A stretch of DNA of 64,000 nt from Candidatus Nanopelagicales bacterium (GTDB lineage: Bacteria > Actinomycetota > Actinomycetes > S36-B12 > UBA5976). The notes under the pieces are model-generated. The model saw nothing but the letters and a program-made list of their open reading frames with translations, made no database searches and was not told the origin of the DNA. The translations under genes and the position numbers were made by a program. The stretch spans positions 1-64,000 of the forward strand of contig JAGYJD010000001.1 in NCBI GenBank assembly GCA_018402365.1. Direction: 5' to 3'. This document shows, one piece after another, positions 43,271 through 53,338 of the stretch. How positions within the stretch are numbered: the stretch's first letter is position 1; each line of letters starts with the position of its first letter.

Positions 43271-43899
43271 ATTTGTTGAGACATCAAAGTTAATGCTTCG
43301 TGTCTAAGCGCAGGATCTTGCAAGGTTCCGCGTACTACTGACGTAGTTGTACGCGTTTCAGATTTATTAACCCCCCGCATACTCATACAAAAATGTTCGC
43401 AATCCATAACCACAATCACGCCGCTAGGCTCAAGAATTCGCATCAAAGCGTCCGCTACCTGTGAATTAAGTCTTTCTTGAATTTGTGGTCTTTTAGCATA
43501 AACATCAACCAGTCTTGCTAATTTTGAAAGACCAGTAATACGTCCTGATTGATTAGGAATGTAACCCACTGTTGCTAAACCAAAGAATGGCAAAAGGTGA
43601 TGTTCACAAGTTGAAAAAACTTTTATGTTTCTTACCAAAACTAATTCATTATGATTTAAGTCAAACGTCGTTGCTAATATTTCGTCTGGAGTTTGAAATA
43701 AACCACCATACATTTCTTTATAAGCCCGAGCTACGCGAGCGGGAGTGTCTTGCAAACCATCGCGATCTGGGTCTTCACCAATACCAATAAGAATTTCACG
43801 CACTGCTTTTTCGATCCGGTTCTGATCAAATGGCGTTCTTTGTTGAGGATCAATATCGGCTAAGGGGTCAGCGGTGGGGCTGATTCGCGTCTCTTCCAT
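43267..43899 (-). CDS. folE: GTP cyclohydrolase I
   Basis: 210 residues. Zinc ligands are in [10 protein letters not shown] and [11 protein letters not shown], and [13 protein letters not shown] contributes to GTP binding. It opens GTP to dihydroneopterin triphosphate, the first step of folate synthesis. Five bp after ftsH, overlapping folP by 4 bp. Confidence 0.97.
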   Translation of the reverse strand: MEETRISPTADPLADIDPQQRTPFDQNRIEKAVREILIGIGEDPDRDGLQDTPARVARAYKEMYGGLFQTPDEILATTFDLNHNELVLVRNIKVFSTCEHHLLPFFGLATVGYIPNQSGRITGLSKLARLVDVYAKRPQIQERLNSQVADALMRILEPSGVIVVMDCEHFCMSMRGVNKSETRTTTSVVRGTLQDPALRHEALTLMSQQI

Positions 43900-43904
43900 C
43901 TACC

Positions 43905-45857
43905 CTATTTTGGTTTAACGGTTCTACTTTTGGCCACCCTTGCTGGCTTTTTTTTATTTTCTTCAATCTTTACTGGTGGTTTAGTTGATGGTTTCCGCTT
44001 CGTGGAACCAGTCCAAGCCGGTCGAGCAGCTCGTTTTTTTAATTTAGTAAATATTTCTGCAATCTCTTCTTTATTAAGGGTTTCTCTATCTAAGAGCGCC
44101 AAAACCAAATCATCTAGTACTGGTCGATTAACCTCTAAAATTTTGAATGCTTCTAAGTGAGCATTTTCAATTAAATTACGAACTTCATCATCAATCACTG
44201 CTGCAATCGCTTCTGAGTAATCTTTTTGATGCATTAAATCTCTACCTAAGAAAACATCTTGGCCGATAGAACCATACTTAATTGCTCCAAGTTTTTCATT
44301 CATACCAAATTGAGTAACCATCGCTTTGGCAACTTGTGTAGCTTTTTCAATATCATTACTGGCACCAGTGGTTGGGTCATGAAAAACTAATTCTTCTGCT
44401 GCGCGCCCACCCAGCATATAAGCCAATTGATCAAGCATTTGATTTCTTGTGTTCGAATATTTTTCTTCATCGGGCAAAACCATGGTGTAACCCAAGGCTC
44501 TACCTCTTGGCATGATCGTGATCTTATGTACTGGATCAGAGTCAGGTAAGGCAGCAGCTACTAAAGCGTGCCCCCCTTCGTGGTAAGCGGTAATCAATTT
44601 TTCTTTTTCGCTCATCAAGCGAGTCTTTTTTTGTGGACCAGCCACAACTCGATCAATTGCTTCATCCATTATTTCTCTGTCAATTATTTCTTTTTTTTCA
44701 CGAGCCGTAAGTAGCGCTGCTTCATTTAGAACATTTGCTAAGTCAGCGCCGGTAAACCCAGGAGTTCTGCGAGCAACGTCCAGCAAATTAACCTCTACGG
44801 CAATTGGCTTACCCTTGGCGTGTACCTGCAGAATTTGTTCACGACCCTTTAAGTCTGGTCGCTCTACTGCAATTTGCCTGTCAAATCTTCCTGGTCTTAA
44901 TAAAGCCGGGTCAAGTACATCGGGTCGGTTGGTAGCGGCAATTAAAATTACCCCCACGGAAACATCAAAGCCATCCATTTCAACTAACAATTGATTAAGA
45001 GTTTGCTCGCGCTCATCATGACCGCCGCCTAGGCCTGCTCCGCGTTGTCGCCCAACTGCATCTATTTCGTCAACAAAAATAATTGCTGGTGCACTTTGCT
45101 TAGCTTGTTCAAATAAATCGCGAACTCGACTAGCGCCTACTCCTACAAACATTTCAACAAAATCTGATCCTGAAATTGAAAAGAATGGAACTCCGGCTTC
45201 ACCGGCAACTGCTCGCGCCAATAAAGTTTTACCAGTACCGGGTGGGCCGTATAGCAAAACTCCTTTTGGGATCTTGGCACCTACGGCTTGAAATTTTGCT
45301 GGCTCAGCTAGGAATTCTTTAATTTCTTCAAGTTCTTCTACTGCTTCGTCGGCGCCTGCCACATCCGCAAAAGTAGTTTTTGGCATGTCTTTGTTTAACT
45401 GTCGGGCTTTGGATTTGCCAAAAGCCATCAGGCGATTTCCACCACCCATTTGTGAGAGAAAAAAGAATAGGATTAAAACAATGATGGCAATCGGGATTAA
45501 TGAAACTAATAAGTTAACTAGTAAATTATCTTGTGGAACAATGGTGTCATATCCATCTTGTGGGAGTGCTCCAGAATCAACCTTGGCTTGCAATAACTTT
45601 TGAAGCTCCACTCCTTGTCCAGAAATAAAATCTGCTTGGACTTTTGAGCCAGTTCTTAATACAATTTCAATTCGCTGATCTCTGTCGATCAACTTAACCG
45701 AAGAAACTTCATTTCTATTAATGGCTGAAACAGCCTCTGCAGTGGTAATTTTTTTGGCTGCGTTTGCCGAAGAAATCAAATTACTTCCGATTAATATTAA
45801 AAATATGGCAATAAAAATCCAAAAAATTGGGCCTTTTACTAATTTCTTAAAATCCAT
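43905..45857 (-). CDS. ftsH: ATP-dependent zinc metalloprotease FtsH
   Basis: 650 residues. Two membrane helices (about 11-30 and 112-134) flank an external segment. AAA module: Walker A GPPGTGKT (204-211), Walker B FVDEID (261-266), SRH near 315. Zinc motif HEGGH (426-430) in place of the more frequent HEAGH, still HExxH. The C-terminal tail is basic and Lys/Pro-rich. It degrades membrane and short-lived proteins. A G-rich ribosome site is separated from the ATG by a hairpin (see that feature). Confidence 0.97.
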   Translation of the reverse strand: MDFKKLVKGPIFWIFIAIFLILIGSNLISSANAAKKITTAEAVSAINRNEVSSVKLIDRDQRIEIVLRTGSKVQADFISGQGVELQKLLQAKVDSGALPQDGYDTIVPQDNLLVNLLVSLIPIAIIVLILFFFLSQMGGGNRLMAFGKSKARQLNKDMPKTTFADVAGADEAVEELEEIKEFLAEPAKFQAVGAKIPKGVLLYGPPGTGKTLLARAVAGEAGVPFFSISGSDFVEMFVGVGASRVRDLFEQAKQSAPAIIFVDEIDAVGRQRGAGLGGGHDEREQTLNQLLVEMDGFDVSVGVILIAATNRPDVLDPALLRPGRFDRQIAVERPDLKGREQILQVHAKGKPIAVEVNLLDVARRTPGFTGADLANVLNEAALLTAREKKEIIDREIMDEAIDRVVAGPQKKTRLMSEKEKLITAYHEGGHALVAAALPDSDPVHKITIMPRGRALGYTMVLPDEEKYSNTRNQMLDQLAYMLGGRAAEELVFHDPTTGASNDIEKATQVAKAMVTQFGMNEKLGAIKYGSIGQDVFLGRDLMHQKDYSEAIAAVIDDEVRNLIENAHLEAFKILEVNRPVLDDLVLALLDRETLNKEEIAEIFTKLKKRAARPAWTGSTKRKPSTKPPVKIEENKKKPARVAKSRTVKPK

Positions 45858-45885
45858 AGCAAAGACGAGTTAACGTCTTACCCCC
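45858..45885 (-). promoter_or_regulatory. ftsH ribosome-binding site with intervening hairpin
   Basis: On the minus strand GGGGG (45885-45881) is followed by T, then AAGACG (45879-45874), a 6-nt loop, CGTCTT (45867-45862), TGCT and the ATG at 45857. The linear distance of 23 nt is too long for initiation, but folding the 6-bp stem would leave about 5 nt between the G run and AUG. No other ribosome site is closer. Confidence 0.5.
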
Positions 45886-45930
45886 TATAAATATAGTAAA
45901 AAACTTATGCCCTAATGGTATTAGTACGCT

Positions 45931-46488
45931 TTAATCTCCAGAATAGACGTCTGGATGCAAGCTCGCCACTGAGCGTAGGTTGCGATACTTTTCGCCGTAA
46001 TCTAAGCCATAGCCAACAACGAATTCATTTGGAATATCAAATCCGATGTATTTTGGCTCGAGTTCCACAGTTAGTGCTTCTGGTTTTCTTAGGAGTGCCA
46101 TTACTTCTACCGAAGTTGGCCCTCGAGAAATCAGATTCTTTTGCAGCCAAGACAACGTCAAACCTGAGTCAACAATATCTTCAACTATTAACACGTTTCG
46201 ATCTTTAATGTCTTGGTCCAAATCCTTCAAAATTCTTACTACACCACTTGAGGTAGTGCCGTAGCCATATGAAGAAACTGCCATCCAATCCATTTCAACA
46301 TGACGAGACATAGCACGCGCTAAATCTGCCACCACCATAATCGCGCCTTTTAAAACTCCTACTAATAACAAATCTTTACCTTGATAATCTTTTTCGATTT
46401 GTCCAGCTATTTCCTTTAATCGCGCCTGAATCTCATTTTCAGATAGTAATTCGGTGAGCAAATCCTGCTTGATATCTTGCGCGTCCAT
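45931..46488 (-). CDS. hpt: hypoxanthine phosphoribosyltransferase
   Basis: 185 residues. VLIVEDIVDSGLTLSWL is the PRPP-binding loop, GVLKGAIMVVADLAR the earlier PPi loop, and FVVGYGLDYGEKYRNL the C-terminal base-binding end. It salvages hypoxanthine and guanine to IMP and GMP. The ATG directly follows the tilS stop. The tilS-hpt-ftsH order is widely conserved. Confidence 0.96.
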   Translation of the reverse strand: MDAQDIKQDLLTELLSENEIQARLKEIAGQIEKDYQGKDLLLVGVLKGAIMVVADLARAMSRHVEMDWMAVSSYGYGTTSSGVVRILKDLDQDIKDRNVLIVEDIVDSGLTLSWLQKNLISRGPTSVEVMALLRKPEALTVELEPKYIGFDIPNEFVVGYGLDYGEKYRNLRSVASLHPDVYSGD

Positions 46489-47475
46489 TTAGCCCTCTCG
46501 GTTGTTTTTACTCTCGATTGCAATCTGGTTTTTAGATCGTGATACCCATAACTTACCCGGGAGGGCGACCTCGCCTTGTCCATGCCAATTATTGATTAAT
46601 TGATTTACTGCCTCAATGTGGGCATTGGCCAGCGAAGCCGCTGGTACTCCCGCATTTAGCATCATTACTCTAATAATTCTGTTTCTAATGGCTTGTGGTT
46701 GCGCTTGTAGAATTTCAACCGAACAGCTGGTTTCAATCGAATTTAGCGCCAAAACTTCTTGGGTGATTAAATCCAATGCTGCATTATCGACCCTCAACGC
46801 GGTAGCAGTTCTATCAATCGCTTCAAAAACACTCTCCCCCAAAACTTCTTTTAATTTGGGTAAAAGCTGATTTCTTACTTTACTTCGCAAGAATTTTTCT
46901 GAGTAATTCATCGGATCTTCCCAAGCTGTCAAATTTATAATCGATAGCGAATCTCTAACTATTGCACGTGAGATATGAAGAAAGGGTCTAACAAATTTGC
47001 CATTAATTTCAGCCATGCCTTGTAAAGATCTTGCTCCACTTCCACGAGTAAGCCTCATTAAAACAGTCTCGACCTGATCTTCTAGTGTGTGGCCCAGAAA
47101 AATCATTTGCGCATTAATTTCATTTCCATAATTCTTTAGCGCTTCGTATCTAACTTCTCGGGCTGCCGCTTCTATCCCCTCTGAATTATTTGAAACCTCT
47201 ACTTTAATGATTTTCGTGTCAGATATTGCTAAAACTGATAATTTGACTTTTGCGGCCTGCGCTACCTCGTTAGATTCCGGTGAAAGTTGATGGTCAACAA
47301 TTAAAGCTGAAACAAAAATTTCTTTTTTCTTTGCGACAAATTGCACTACCCAAGCCAAAGCCAGTGAATCTGCTCCTCCTGAGCAGGCCACCAAAACTCG
47401 CTCTCCGGGCTGTACTTTTGATAAAAATTTTTCTACTGAATTAGTAAGCAAGCTTGGCGGTAACACTTGATTCAT
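46489..47475 (-). CDS. tilS: tRNA(Ile)-lysidine synthase
   Basis: 328 residues. P-loop VACSGGADSLALAW at 29-42 binds ATP; GHTLEDQVETVLMRLTRGSG and the LRSKVRNQLLPKL segment are characteristic. It changes C34 of the CAU-anticodon tRNA-Ile to lysidine so that AUA is read as Ile. The C-terminal part is short, as in actinobacterial forms. Confidence 0.95.
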   Translation of the reverse strand: MNQVLPPSLLTNSVEKFLSKVQPGERVLVACSGGADSLALAWVVQFVAKKKEIFVSALIVDHQLSPESNEVAQAAKVKLSVLAISDTKIIKVEVSNNSEGIEAAAREVRYEALKNYGNEINAQMIFLGHTLEDQVETVLMRLTRGSGARSLQGMAEINGKFVRPFLHISRAIVRDSLSIINLTAWEDPMNYSEKFLRSKVRNQLLPKLKEVLGESVFEAIDRTATALRVDNAALDLITQEVLALNSIETSCSVEILQAQPQAIRNRIIRVMMLNAGVPAASLANAHIEAVNQLINNWHGQGEVALPGKLWVSRSKNQIAIESKNNREG

Positions 47476-47484
47476 TTTCTTAAT

Positions 47485-48849
47485 TTACTTCAAAACACAT
47501 TCGCAATTGGCAATCGAGTTCATCAGTTGGTCAATGCTTCTGCGGGTAGAGGTTCTGCCATCTGCTTGATTGGCCATAATGGCAAAAGTAATCATCCCAC
47601 CGTCTTTCGTTTGAATGGTTCCAGCAAGGCCAATTACTTGGCGCAGGGTTCCGGTTTTTGCTCTTGTTACCCCTTTGGCAACGTCATCACTTTGTGCCAA
47701 ACGCTTGTACATGGTGCCGAGCGATCTAGCGGGAGGTAAGCCAGTCATTACTGGCCATAAATCTGGGGTAAAAGCCCCAGGGGGTTGAGTTAAATAAATT
47801 TTATTTTTGGCAATTGGTAGATCCGTTGGTTCGCTACTAGAGAGAATTATTCTAGAAACATTAGCTGCATTTAAAGCAGAGATTGCATTTGTTCGACTTA
47901 AGCCACTTGCATCATTTAGTAGGATTTCGTCAGATTCAATTCCCCAACTTGCATTAGTTTGATAAATTAATTGCATTGTTGATCTGGTGTCTGTTTCATC
48001 TTGGGCCACGCGCGCTGCCAAGCGAGCCAAAATTTCAGTATCTTGGTTGTTTGAGGTATATAAAGTATCTTCAATAATTTGAGCAACTGATTTAGATTTC
48101 ATTTGAGCAATTTCACTAGCAGTGGCAGGAGTGACTTTTCGCTCAACGCGATTAGTGACCGAGATTCCGGCCACACGTAAAAAGCCAGCAAATTTTTCAC
48201 CCGTAACCAAACTGGGATCTAGGGGAGCCTGTCGTGGTGCTTTTGGATCATCTAAATTTAAAGCCGTGATTGGATGAGCTTCACTATTCGCTAAATATGA
48301 GGGAAGCCAATCTTTAGGAACTTGCAATGCTTCAAAAATAGAATCGTCAATTGCCACCCTTGCAGAAGTAATGTTTTGCTTTTTTAAACTTGCTGCTGCC
48401 AGTTTTGCTAATTCTTCTAAAGTAACCGGCCCATCACCTTTACGAGCACCAAATTGTGGATCACCAGCTCCTACTAAGAAAACTGTTCCTTCTGAGTACT
48501 TAACCCGCGTAATGATTTGTGCATCAGGATCAAGTAACGAAGCCACTGTGACAGCAGTAAATAATTTTGTAACTGAGGCGGGTGTTTGGAGTTTGGTTGG
48601 ATTAAGTTCATAAACAACTTCACCGTCACTGGCATCCATAACCACCAAGGTGGTTTCTCTTTTTAAGCCTGGGGAATTTTGCCAATTACCAATTGCATTT
48701 TCAAGTGCCCTCGAATCTATCTTTTTTAATATCGAAGGTGTAAGCACCTCATCTGAAATTTCTATTAAGGGTTCTACTGAAGCTGCCTGCAATGGCGCTA
48801 ATGAGATCAGTGAAACCAAAAATCCCGCGAAAACTACCCTTTTAAACAC
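47485..48849 (-). CDS. dacB: D-alanyl-D-alanine carboxypeptidase/endopeptidase (PBP4 type)
   Basis: 454 residues. A signal peptide (VVFAGFLVSLISLAPLQA) precedes a penicillin-binding family S13 domain: SxxK in TPASVTKLFTAVT, SxN in YTSNNQD, and KTG in RAKTGTLRQVIG. It trims peptidoglycan outside the membrane. The GTG start has TAAAGT 6 nt upstream, suggesting a leaderless transcript that would begin the housekeeping operon. Eight bp before tilS... the two run in the same direction. Confidence 0.93.
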   Translation of the reverse strand: MFKRVVFAGFLVSLISLAPLQAASVEPLIEISDEVLTPSILKKIDSRALENAIGNWQNSPGLKRETTLVVMDASDGEVVYELNPTKLQTPASVTKLFTAVTVASLLDPDAQIITRVKYSEGTVFLVGAGDPQFGARKGDGPVTLEELAKLAAASLKKQNITSARVAIDDSIFEALQVPKDWLPSYLANSEAHPITALNLDDPKAPRQAPLDPSLVTGEKFAGFLRVAGISVTNRVERKVTPATASEIAQMKSKSVAQIIEDTLYTSNNQDTEILARLAARVAQDETDTRSTMQLIYQTNASWGIESDEILLNDASGLSRTNAISALNAANVSRIILSSSEPTDLPIAKNKIYLTQPPGAFTPDLWPVMTGLPPARSLGTMYKRLAQSDDVAKGVTRAKTGTLRQVIGLAGTIQTKDGGMITFAIMANQADGRTSTRRSIDQLMNSIANCECVLK

Positions 48850-48936
48850 CTCTTTACTTTACGGGATTTCTTGATTTGCCTGCTCGGTACGCGTATCTCT
48901 ATTCATGAGTAAACTTCTATTTGGTAGAGGGGATTC

Positions 48937-50559
48937 GTGTCAGATTCGTTAGATTCAGAAGAAAATTCGACATATTTAGAGCATTCTCAAATAAAAACTG
49001 TCTTAATCGGCTTAATGCTTGGTCTTTTTCTAGCCGCACTTGATCAAACCATTGTGGCCACCGCAATACGAACTATTGGCGATGATTTGCAAGGTTTGTC
49101 GATACAGGCGTGGGCAACTACTGCATATTTGATAACTTCCACCATCACCACTCCAATTTATGGAAAACTTGGCGATATTTTTGGTAGAAAAATTCTGTTT
49201 AATTGGGCGATTTCTATATTTGTGATTGGCTCACTGCTAAGCGCGTTTGCTAATTCGATGTATCAACTTGCTGGCTTTAGAGCAATTCAAGGCTTAGGCG
49301 CCGGTGGATTATTCGTTTTGGCGCTGGCGATTATTGGTGACATTGTGCCGCCCCGTGAAAGATCCAGATATCAGGCTTACTTCATTGCGGTATTTGGCTC
49401 TGCCAGCGTTTTGGGCCCCGTGATCGGTGGATTTTTGGCTGGCCAAGAAAGTATTTTAGGTTTAGCCGGTTGGCGCTGGGTATTTTTTGTTAACGTTCCC
49501 ATTGGAATCTTTGCCTTAATTGTGGTTAGTCGCACGCTTAAGATCTTAAAATTCATTAAAACTCCCCAACGAATCGATTGGTGGGGTGCAACTTTTATAA
49601 CTGTTGGCTTGGTACCACTTTTACTATTGGCTGAACAAGGGTCAAGTTGGGGCTGGAGTTCATTTAATTCACTTCTAGCGCTCACAATAGGGGTGGGTGG
49701 CTTGGTAATTTTTGTGATTGTTGAAATCAAAATGAAAGATGCAGCAATTATTCCGATGCGGCTTTTTAGAGATAAAACTTTTTCATTCATCTCAGTAGTA
49801 GCAGCTCTTACCGGAATCGCTATGTTTGGTGGATTAGTAACGGTTCCGCTTTATTTGCAAATTGTCAGAGGTTCAACTCCTACCGAAGCTGGATTACAAC
49901 TTTTGCCATTAACTTTAGGAATTGCAATTGGCTCGGTGGTAGCCGGTCGAACTATCTCAAAAACTGGAAGATACCGAAAGTTTCCAATTATCGGTACCAG
50001 TCTTTTAGCAAGTAGCTTTCTACTTGCTTCAGTAGTAAGTCCAGACACTACTTACCGATACGTAGCAATCATCACCATGCTTTTTGGTGTCGGGCTGGGA
50101 TTTGTTATGCAGCCGACTTTAATTGCTGCGCAAAATACTGTTCCAAAAGAAGATATGGGAGTGGCAACTTCAACCGTCACGCTCTACCGTCAACTCGGAG
50201 CAACTTTAGGCACGGCAATTTTTCTTTCAATTTTATTTGGACAAATTGGAGTACAGTCCAACCAAAGATTTGCCGAGGCTAGTTCTAATCCAGCTTTTCA
50301 AGCGGCATTAGACAATCCAGCAAATCAATCAGCGATAGATGAAATAGAACAAATTCGAACTGGCACTTCAGCGCTTGATGACAGTAGCTGGATTTCTAAA
50401 GCGGACCCAATTTTGGTACGACCAATCTTGGATGGATTCACCGATTCACTCACCATAATCTTTTTACTAGCAACTGGGCTCATGCTAATAGGCATAGTCG
50501 CCGCTTACTTTGTTCCAGATAAAGAAATAGTAAATACCAAAAGAACCGAGCCTGAGTAA
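48937..50559 (+). CDS. MFS transporter, DHA2 family drug exporter
   Basis: 540 residues with about fourteen helices. Signature GLFLAALDQTIVATAIRTI at helix 1 (DHA2 motif D1), GKLGDIFGRK motif A and RAIQGLGAGGLFVLALAIIGDIVPPRER motif C-like region. An insert near 445-485 is hydrophilic, before the last helix. It likely exports drugs or metabolites with protons. The GTG start follows AGAGGGGA with 5-nt spacing. Its stop abuts that of the convergent DUF4389 gene. Confidence 0.92.
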   Translation: MSDSLDSEENSTYLEHSQIKTVLIGLMLGLFLAALDQTIVATAIRTIGDDLQGLSIQAWATTAYLITSTITTPIYGKLGDIFGRKILFNWAISIFVIGSLLSAFANSMYQLAGFRAIQGLGAGGLFVLALAIIGDIVPPRERSRYQAYFIAVFGSASVLGPVIGGFLAGQESILGLAGWRWVFFVNVPIGIFALIVVSRTLKILKFIKTPQRIDWWGATFITVGLVPLLLLAEQGSSWGWSSFNSLLALTIGVGGLVIFVIVEIKMKDAAIIPMRLFRDKTFSFISVVAALTGIAMFGGLVTVPLYLQIVRGSTPTEAGLQLLPLTLGIAIGSVVAGRTISKTGRYRKFPIIGTSLLASSFLLASVVSPDTTYRYVAIITMLFGVGLGFVMQPTLIAAQNTVPKEDMGVATSTVTLYRQLGATLGTAIFLSILFGQIGVQSNQRFAEASSNPAFQAALDNPANQSAIDEIEQIRTGTSALDDSSWISKADPILVRPILDGFTDSLTIIFLLATGLMLIGIVAAYFVPDKEIVNTKRTEPE

Positions 50560-51171
50560 TTACTTAATTGTGGGATACTTATCGCTGACTAAAGTTAGTG
50601 CGTATCCGGTAACCCTATTGTTATAAGAAATATACCAATATGCAAATGGTGCTACTTTTTCTGGATAGTTACCAGTAATCAATATATAAATCCAAGTATA
50701 AAACCAAATAAAGATAATTGGGATTGCAGCGAGCGCTAATAAAATAAAGTGTGGGATTGCTAAAAACCACTTAATTAAAGGAAGTGCCCGGCTTAGATTT
50801 TTACCTTCAGCTATATCTGGATATAACAAATAGGTATGCGACTCATCTTTAAAGCTAGGGTAATCGTCGCGTAAAAAGAGTAAGTAAGAACCAATTTTAG
50901 TGTTAAAGGTTTGCAAAGCAAAGGCAAAGATAATCATGAATTTTGGATAGAAGCCAAAAAATAATAAAAGGATTACAACTGGAATCGTGATTACATACGG
51001 CGCGGTCACGCTGCCGGACCAACTTCCACCAGAGAGCAATGCCACGATTATTACGGCCGGGATTGCTATCACCAATCTGAAAAATACTGTCAATCTATTT
51101 CTTGGTCCCAGGTCCACTTCAATATTTGTGGTCACTTGAATTGGCGGTGTGATGACTTGAATTTGTTCCAT
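50560..51171 (-). CDS. DUF4389 family membrane protein
   Basis: 203 residues. DLGPRNRLTVFFRLVIAIPAVIIVALLSGG, RDDYPSFKDESH and PEKVAPFAYWYISYNNRVTGYALTLVSDKYP are typical of DUF4389, with three or four helices, small polar loops and a tail on the cytoplasmic side. Function unknown. It abuts the MFS gene and diverges from the formate dehydrogenase genes. Confidence 0.88.
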   Translation of the reverse strand: MEQIQVITPPIQVTTNIEVDLGPRNRLTVFFRLVIAIPAVIIVALLSGGSWSGSVTAPYVITIPVVILLLFFGFYPKFMIIFAFALQTFNTKIGSYLLFLRDDYPSFKDESHTYLLYPDIAEGKNLSRALPLIKWFLAIPHFILLALAAIPIIFIWFYTWIYILITGNYPEKVAPFAYWYISYNNRVTGYALTLVSDKYPTIK

Positions 51172-51296
51172 ATAATGAATCCTTAGTTAATACTTTGCAC
51201 CCTACCTAAGAGTCAATTACCCCTAGGGAGTTGCATGACGTGTTGTAAGGATGAGATTATTAATACCTAACAAGATCTATTTTTTTGCGAGGTTTG

Positions 51297-51779
51297 ATGA
51301 ATCAGGTGGCGACAGGTTTTAGACCCTGGTCGACTCAAGTTGCGATGGCAATTTTAGAAAGTAAAGCCTCAACCTTAATTTTGCCAAATTTACAAACCAT
51401 CCAAAAAGAATTTGGGTTTATTCCACACGAAGCAATTGAACTTGTTTCAAAAGTTTGCAATGTTTCTCGTGCCGACGTGCATGGGGTGGTTAGCTACTAC
51501 ACAGATTTGAGAGAGACTCCTGCAGCAAAAGTTTGCGTTAAACTTTGTGTGGCTGAAGCTTGCCAAGCTAATGGAGTCAGGGAATTCTCAGTAGCAGCTG
51601 AGCAAGTTTTAGGTATAAAGCTAGATCAACACAACCCCGGTGGCGTTGAATTAGAAGCGGTTTACTGTTTAGGAAATTGCGTACTAGGCCCCACCGCGCT
51701 GATTAATGACACTTTGTACGGAAGATTAACCACCGAGCAGCTAAAAGCAATTGTTGAAACCAAATTGGAAAATAAATGA
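51297..51779 (+). CDS. fdsG: NAD-dependent formate dehydrogenase gamma subunit (NuoE-like)
   Basis: About 160 residues. A thioredoxin-like [2Fe-2S] ferredoxin with the ligands C-x4-C in LCVAEACQANG and C-x3-C in VYCLGNCVLGP. Preceding VSKVCNVSRADVHGVVSYYTDL is the NuoE helical part. I choose ATG 51297, which has GAGG 4 nt upstream, over TTG 51285. It passes electrons in the soluble FdsGBAD complex and overlaps fdsB by 4 bp. It is not complex I because no other Nuo genes are present and the large subunit has a formate site. Confidence 0.9.
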   Translation: MNQVATGFRPWSTQVAMAILESKASTLILPNLQTIQKEFGFIPHEAIELVSKVCNVSRADVHGVVSYYTDLRETPAAKVCVKLCVAEACQANGVREFSVAAEQVLGIKLDQHNPGGVELEAVYCLGNCVLGPTALINDTLYGRLTTEQLKAIVETKLENK

Positions 51780-53338
51780 CAAGTATAAAAGTCTTTATTC
51801 CACAAGACTCTGCCAGTAAATCAGTTGGAGCGGATCAAGTTGCAATAGAAATTTTAAAAGTAGCGGCTGCCAAAAATTTAGATATTGAAATAATTAGAAA
51901 TGGTTCGCGTGGAATGCTATGGCTTGAACCTTTAGTTGAAGTAGAAACTAAAAATGGCCGAGTTGGATTTGGACCAGTCTCGGTTTCTGATGTTCAAAGT
52001 TTGATTGATCAAGATTTTCTCAACCAGCAAACCCACCCACTTGGCATTGGATTGGTTGATGAATACCCTTGGTTAAAAGATCAACAGCGACTCACCTTTA
52101 AAAGAGTTGGAGTAATAGATCCACTTAATATTGATGACTATCAAAAATTTGATGGTTTGCTGGGTTTAAAAAAAGCTTTAAAGCTAACTCCTGAAGAAAT
52201 TACAAAATTAGTTACCGAATCTGGTTTAAGAGGTCGAGGCGGTGCTGGCTTTCCGGCTGGCATCAAGTGGAACACCGTCAGAGTGACAGCAGCTGATCAA
52301 AAATATATTTGTGCAAATGCCGACGAAGGTGATAGCGGAACTTTTGCTGACCGAATGTTAATGGAAGGTGATCCCTTTACTTTGATAGAGGGAATGACGA
52401 TTGCCGCCATCGCAGTAGGTGCAACGCAAGGTTTTATTTATATAAGAAGCGAATATCCAGATGCGATCGACAAGATGCAAACTGCCATAAAAATAGCACG
52501 TGAATTTGGTTGGCTCGGCGAAAGCGTTTTAAGTTCAAGCTACCAATTTGATTTGGAGGTTGTGGTTGGCGCTGGTTCTTATGTTTGCGGCGAAGAAACC
52601 GCAATGCTTGAAAGCCTTGAGGGTAAAAGAGGAATGGTTAGAGCCAAGCCTCCTCTGCCAGCGGTAAACGGGCTCTTTGGCAAACCTACTGTGATAAACA
52701 ATGTGTTAACACTCGCTTCCGCACCAATAATTTTAAATAAAGGTGCAGAATTTTATAAATCTTACGGAATAGGCAGATCTTTAGGAACACAAGTTTTTCA
52801 AATAGCTGGAAATGTAAAACAGGGTGGAATTGTTGAGTTAGCTTTTGGCATAACTCTAGAAGAACTACTAAACAAATATGCTCTCGGAACTCACTCTGCT
52901 CGCCCCATAAAAGCAGTACAAATAGGCGGCCCGTTGGGTGCTTATTTTCCAAATGAACTTTTTGATGTGCAACTAGATTATGAATCTTTACTGCAAAAAG
53001 GCGGAATGCTAGGACACGGTGGAATAGTGCTTTTTGATGACTCAGTTGATATGGGTCAACAAGCTCGATTTGCCATGGAATTTTGTGCTGTTGAATCTTG
53101 CGGCAAATGCACTCCCTGTCGAATTGGCTCAACCCGCGGGGTGGAGGTCATTGATAAAATATTAAATAACGAAAATAAAAAAGAGAACCTGTCTTTATTG
53201 ATCGATTTGTGCGAAACCATGACCGATGGCTCACTTTGTGCAATGGGTGGACTGACCCCCTTGCCGGTAAGAAGCGCTTTGAAACATTTTGCAGATGATT
53301 TTGGATTAGAGAAAGAGATGGCAAATGTCACTACTTAA
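51776..53338 (+). CDS. fdsB: NAD-dependent formate dehydrogenase beta subunit (NuoF-like)
   Basis: 520 residues. An N-terminal ferredoxin-like part (about 1-100) is followed by the NuoF core: FMN loop GLRGRGGAGFPAGIKW, NADH loop GAGSYVCGEETAMLESLEGKRG, and the [4Fe-4S] site ESCGKCTPCRIGSTRG with the last Cys in GSLCAMGG. It reduces NAD with electrons from formate. Overlaps fdsG by 4 bp and fdsA by 14 bp. Confidence 0.93.
   Translation: MTSIKVFIPQDSASKSVGADQVAIEILKVAAAKNLDIEIIRNGSRGMLWLEPLVEVETKNGRVGFGPVSVSDVQSLIDQDFLNQQTHPLGIGLVDEYPWLKDQQRLTFKRVGVIDPLNIDDYQKFDGLLGLKKALKLTPEEITKLVTESGLRGRGGAGFPAGIKWNTVRVTAADQKYICANADEGDSGTFADRMLMEGDPFTLIEGMTIAAIAVGATQGFIYIRSEYPDAIDKMQTAIKIAREFGWLGESVLSSSYQFDLEVVVGAGSYVCGEETAMLESLEGKRGMVRAKPPLPAVNGLFGKPTVINNVLTLASAPIILNKGAEFYKSYGIGRSLGTQVFQIAGNVKQGGIVELAFGITLEELLNKYALGTHSARPIKAVQIGGPLGAYFPNELFDVQLDYESLLQKGGMLGHGGIVLFDDSVDMGQQARFAMEFCAVESCGKCTPCRIGSTRGVEVIDKILNNENKKENLSLLIDLCETMTDGSLCAMGGLTPLPVRSALKHFADDFGLEKEMANVTT

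Noticed and set aside
51172-51296. Small RNA or ORF before fdsG
   Set aside because: Only a short CCCTAGGG palindrome and a possible promoter are visible; nothing else is supported.
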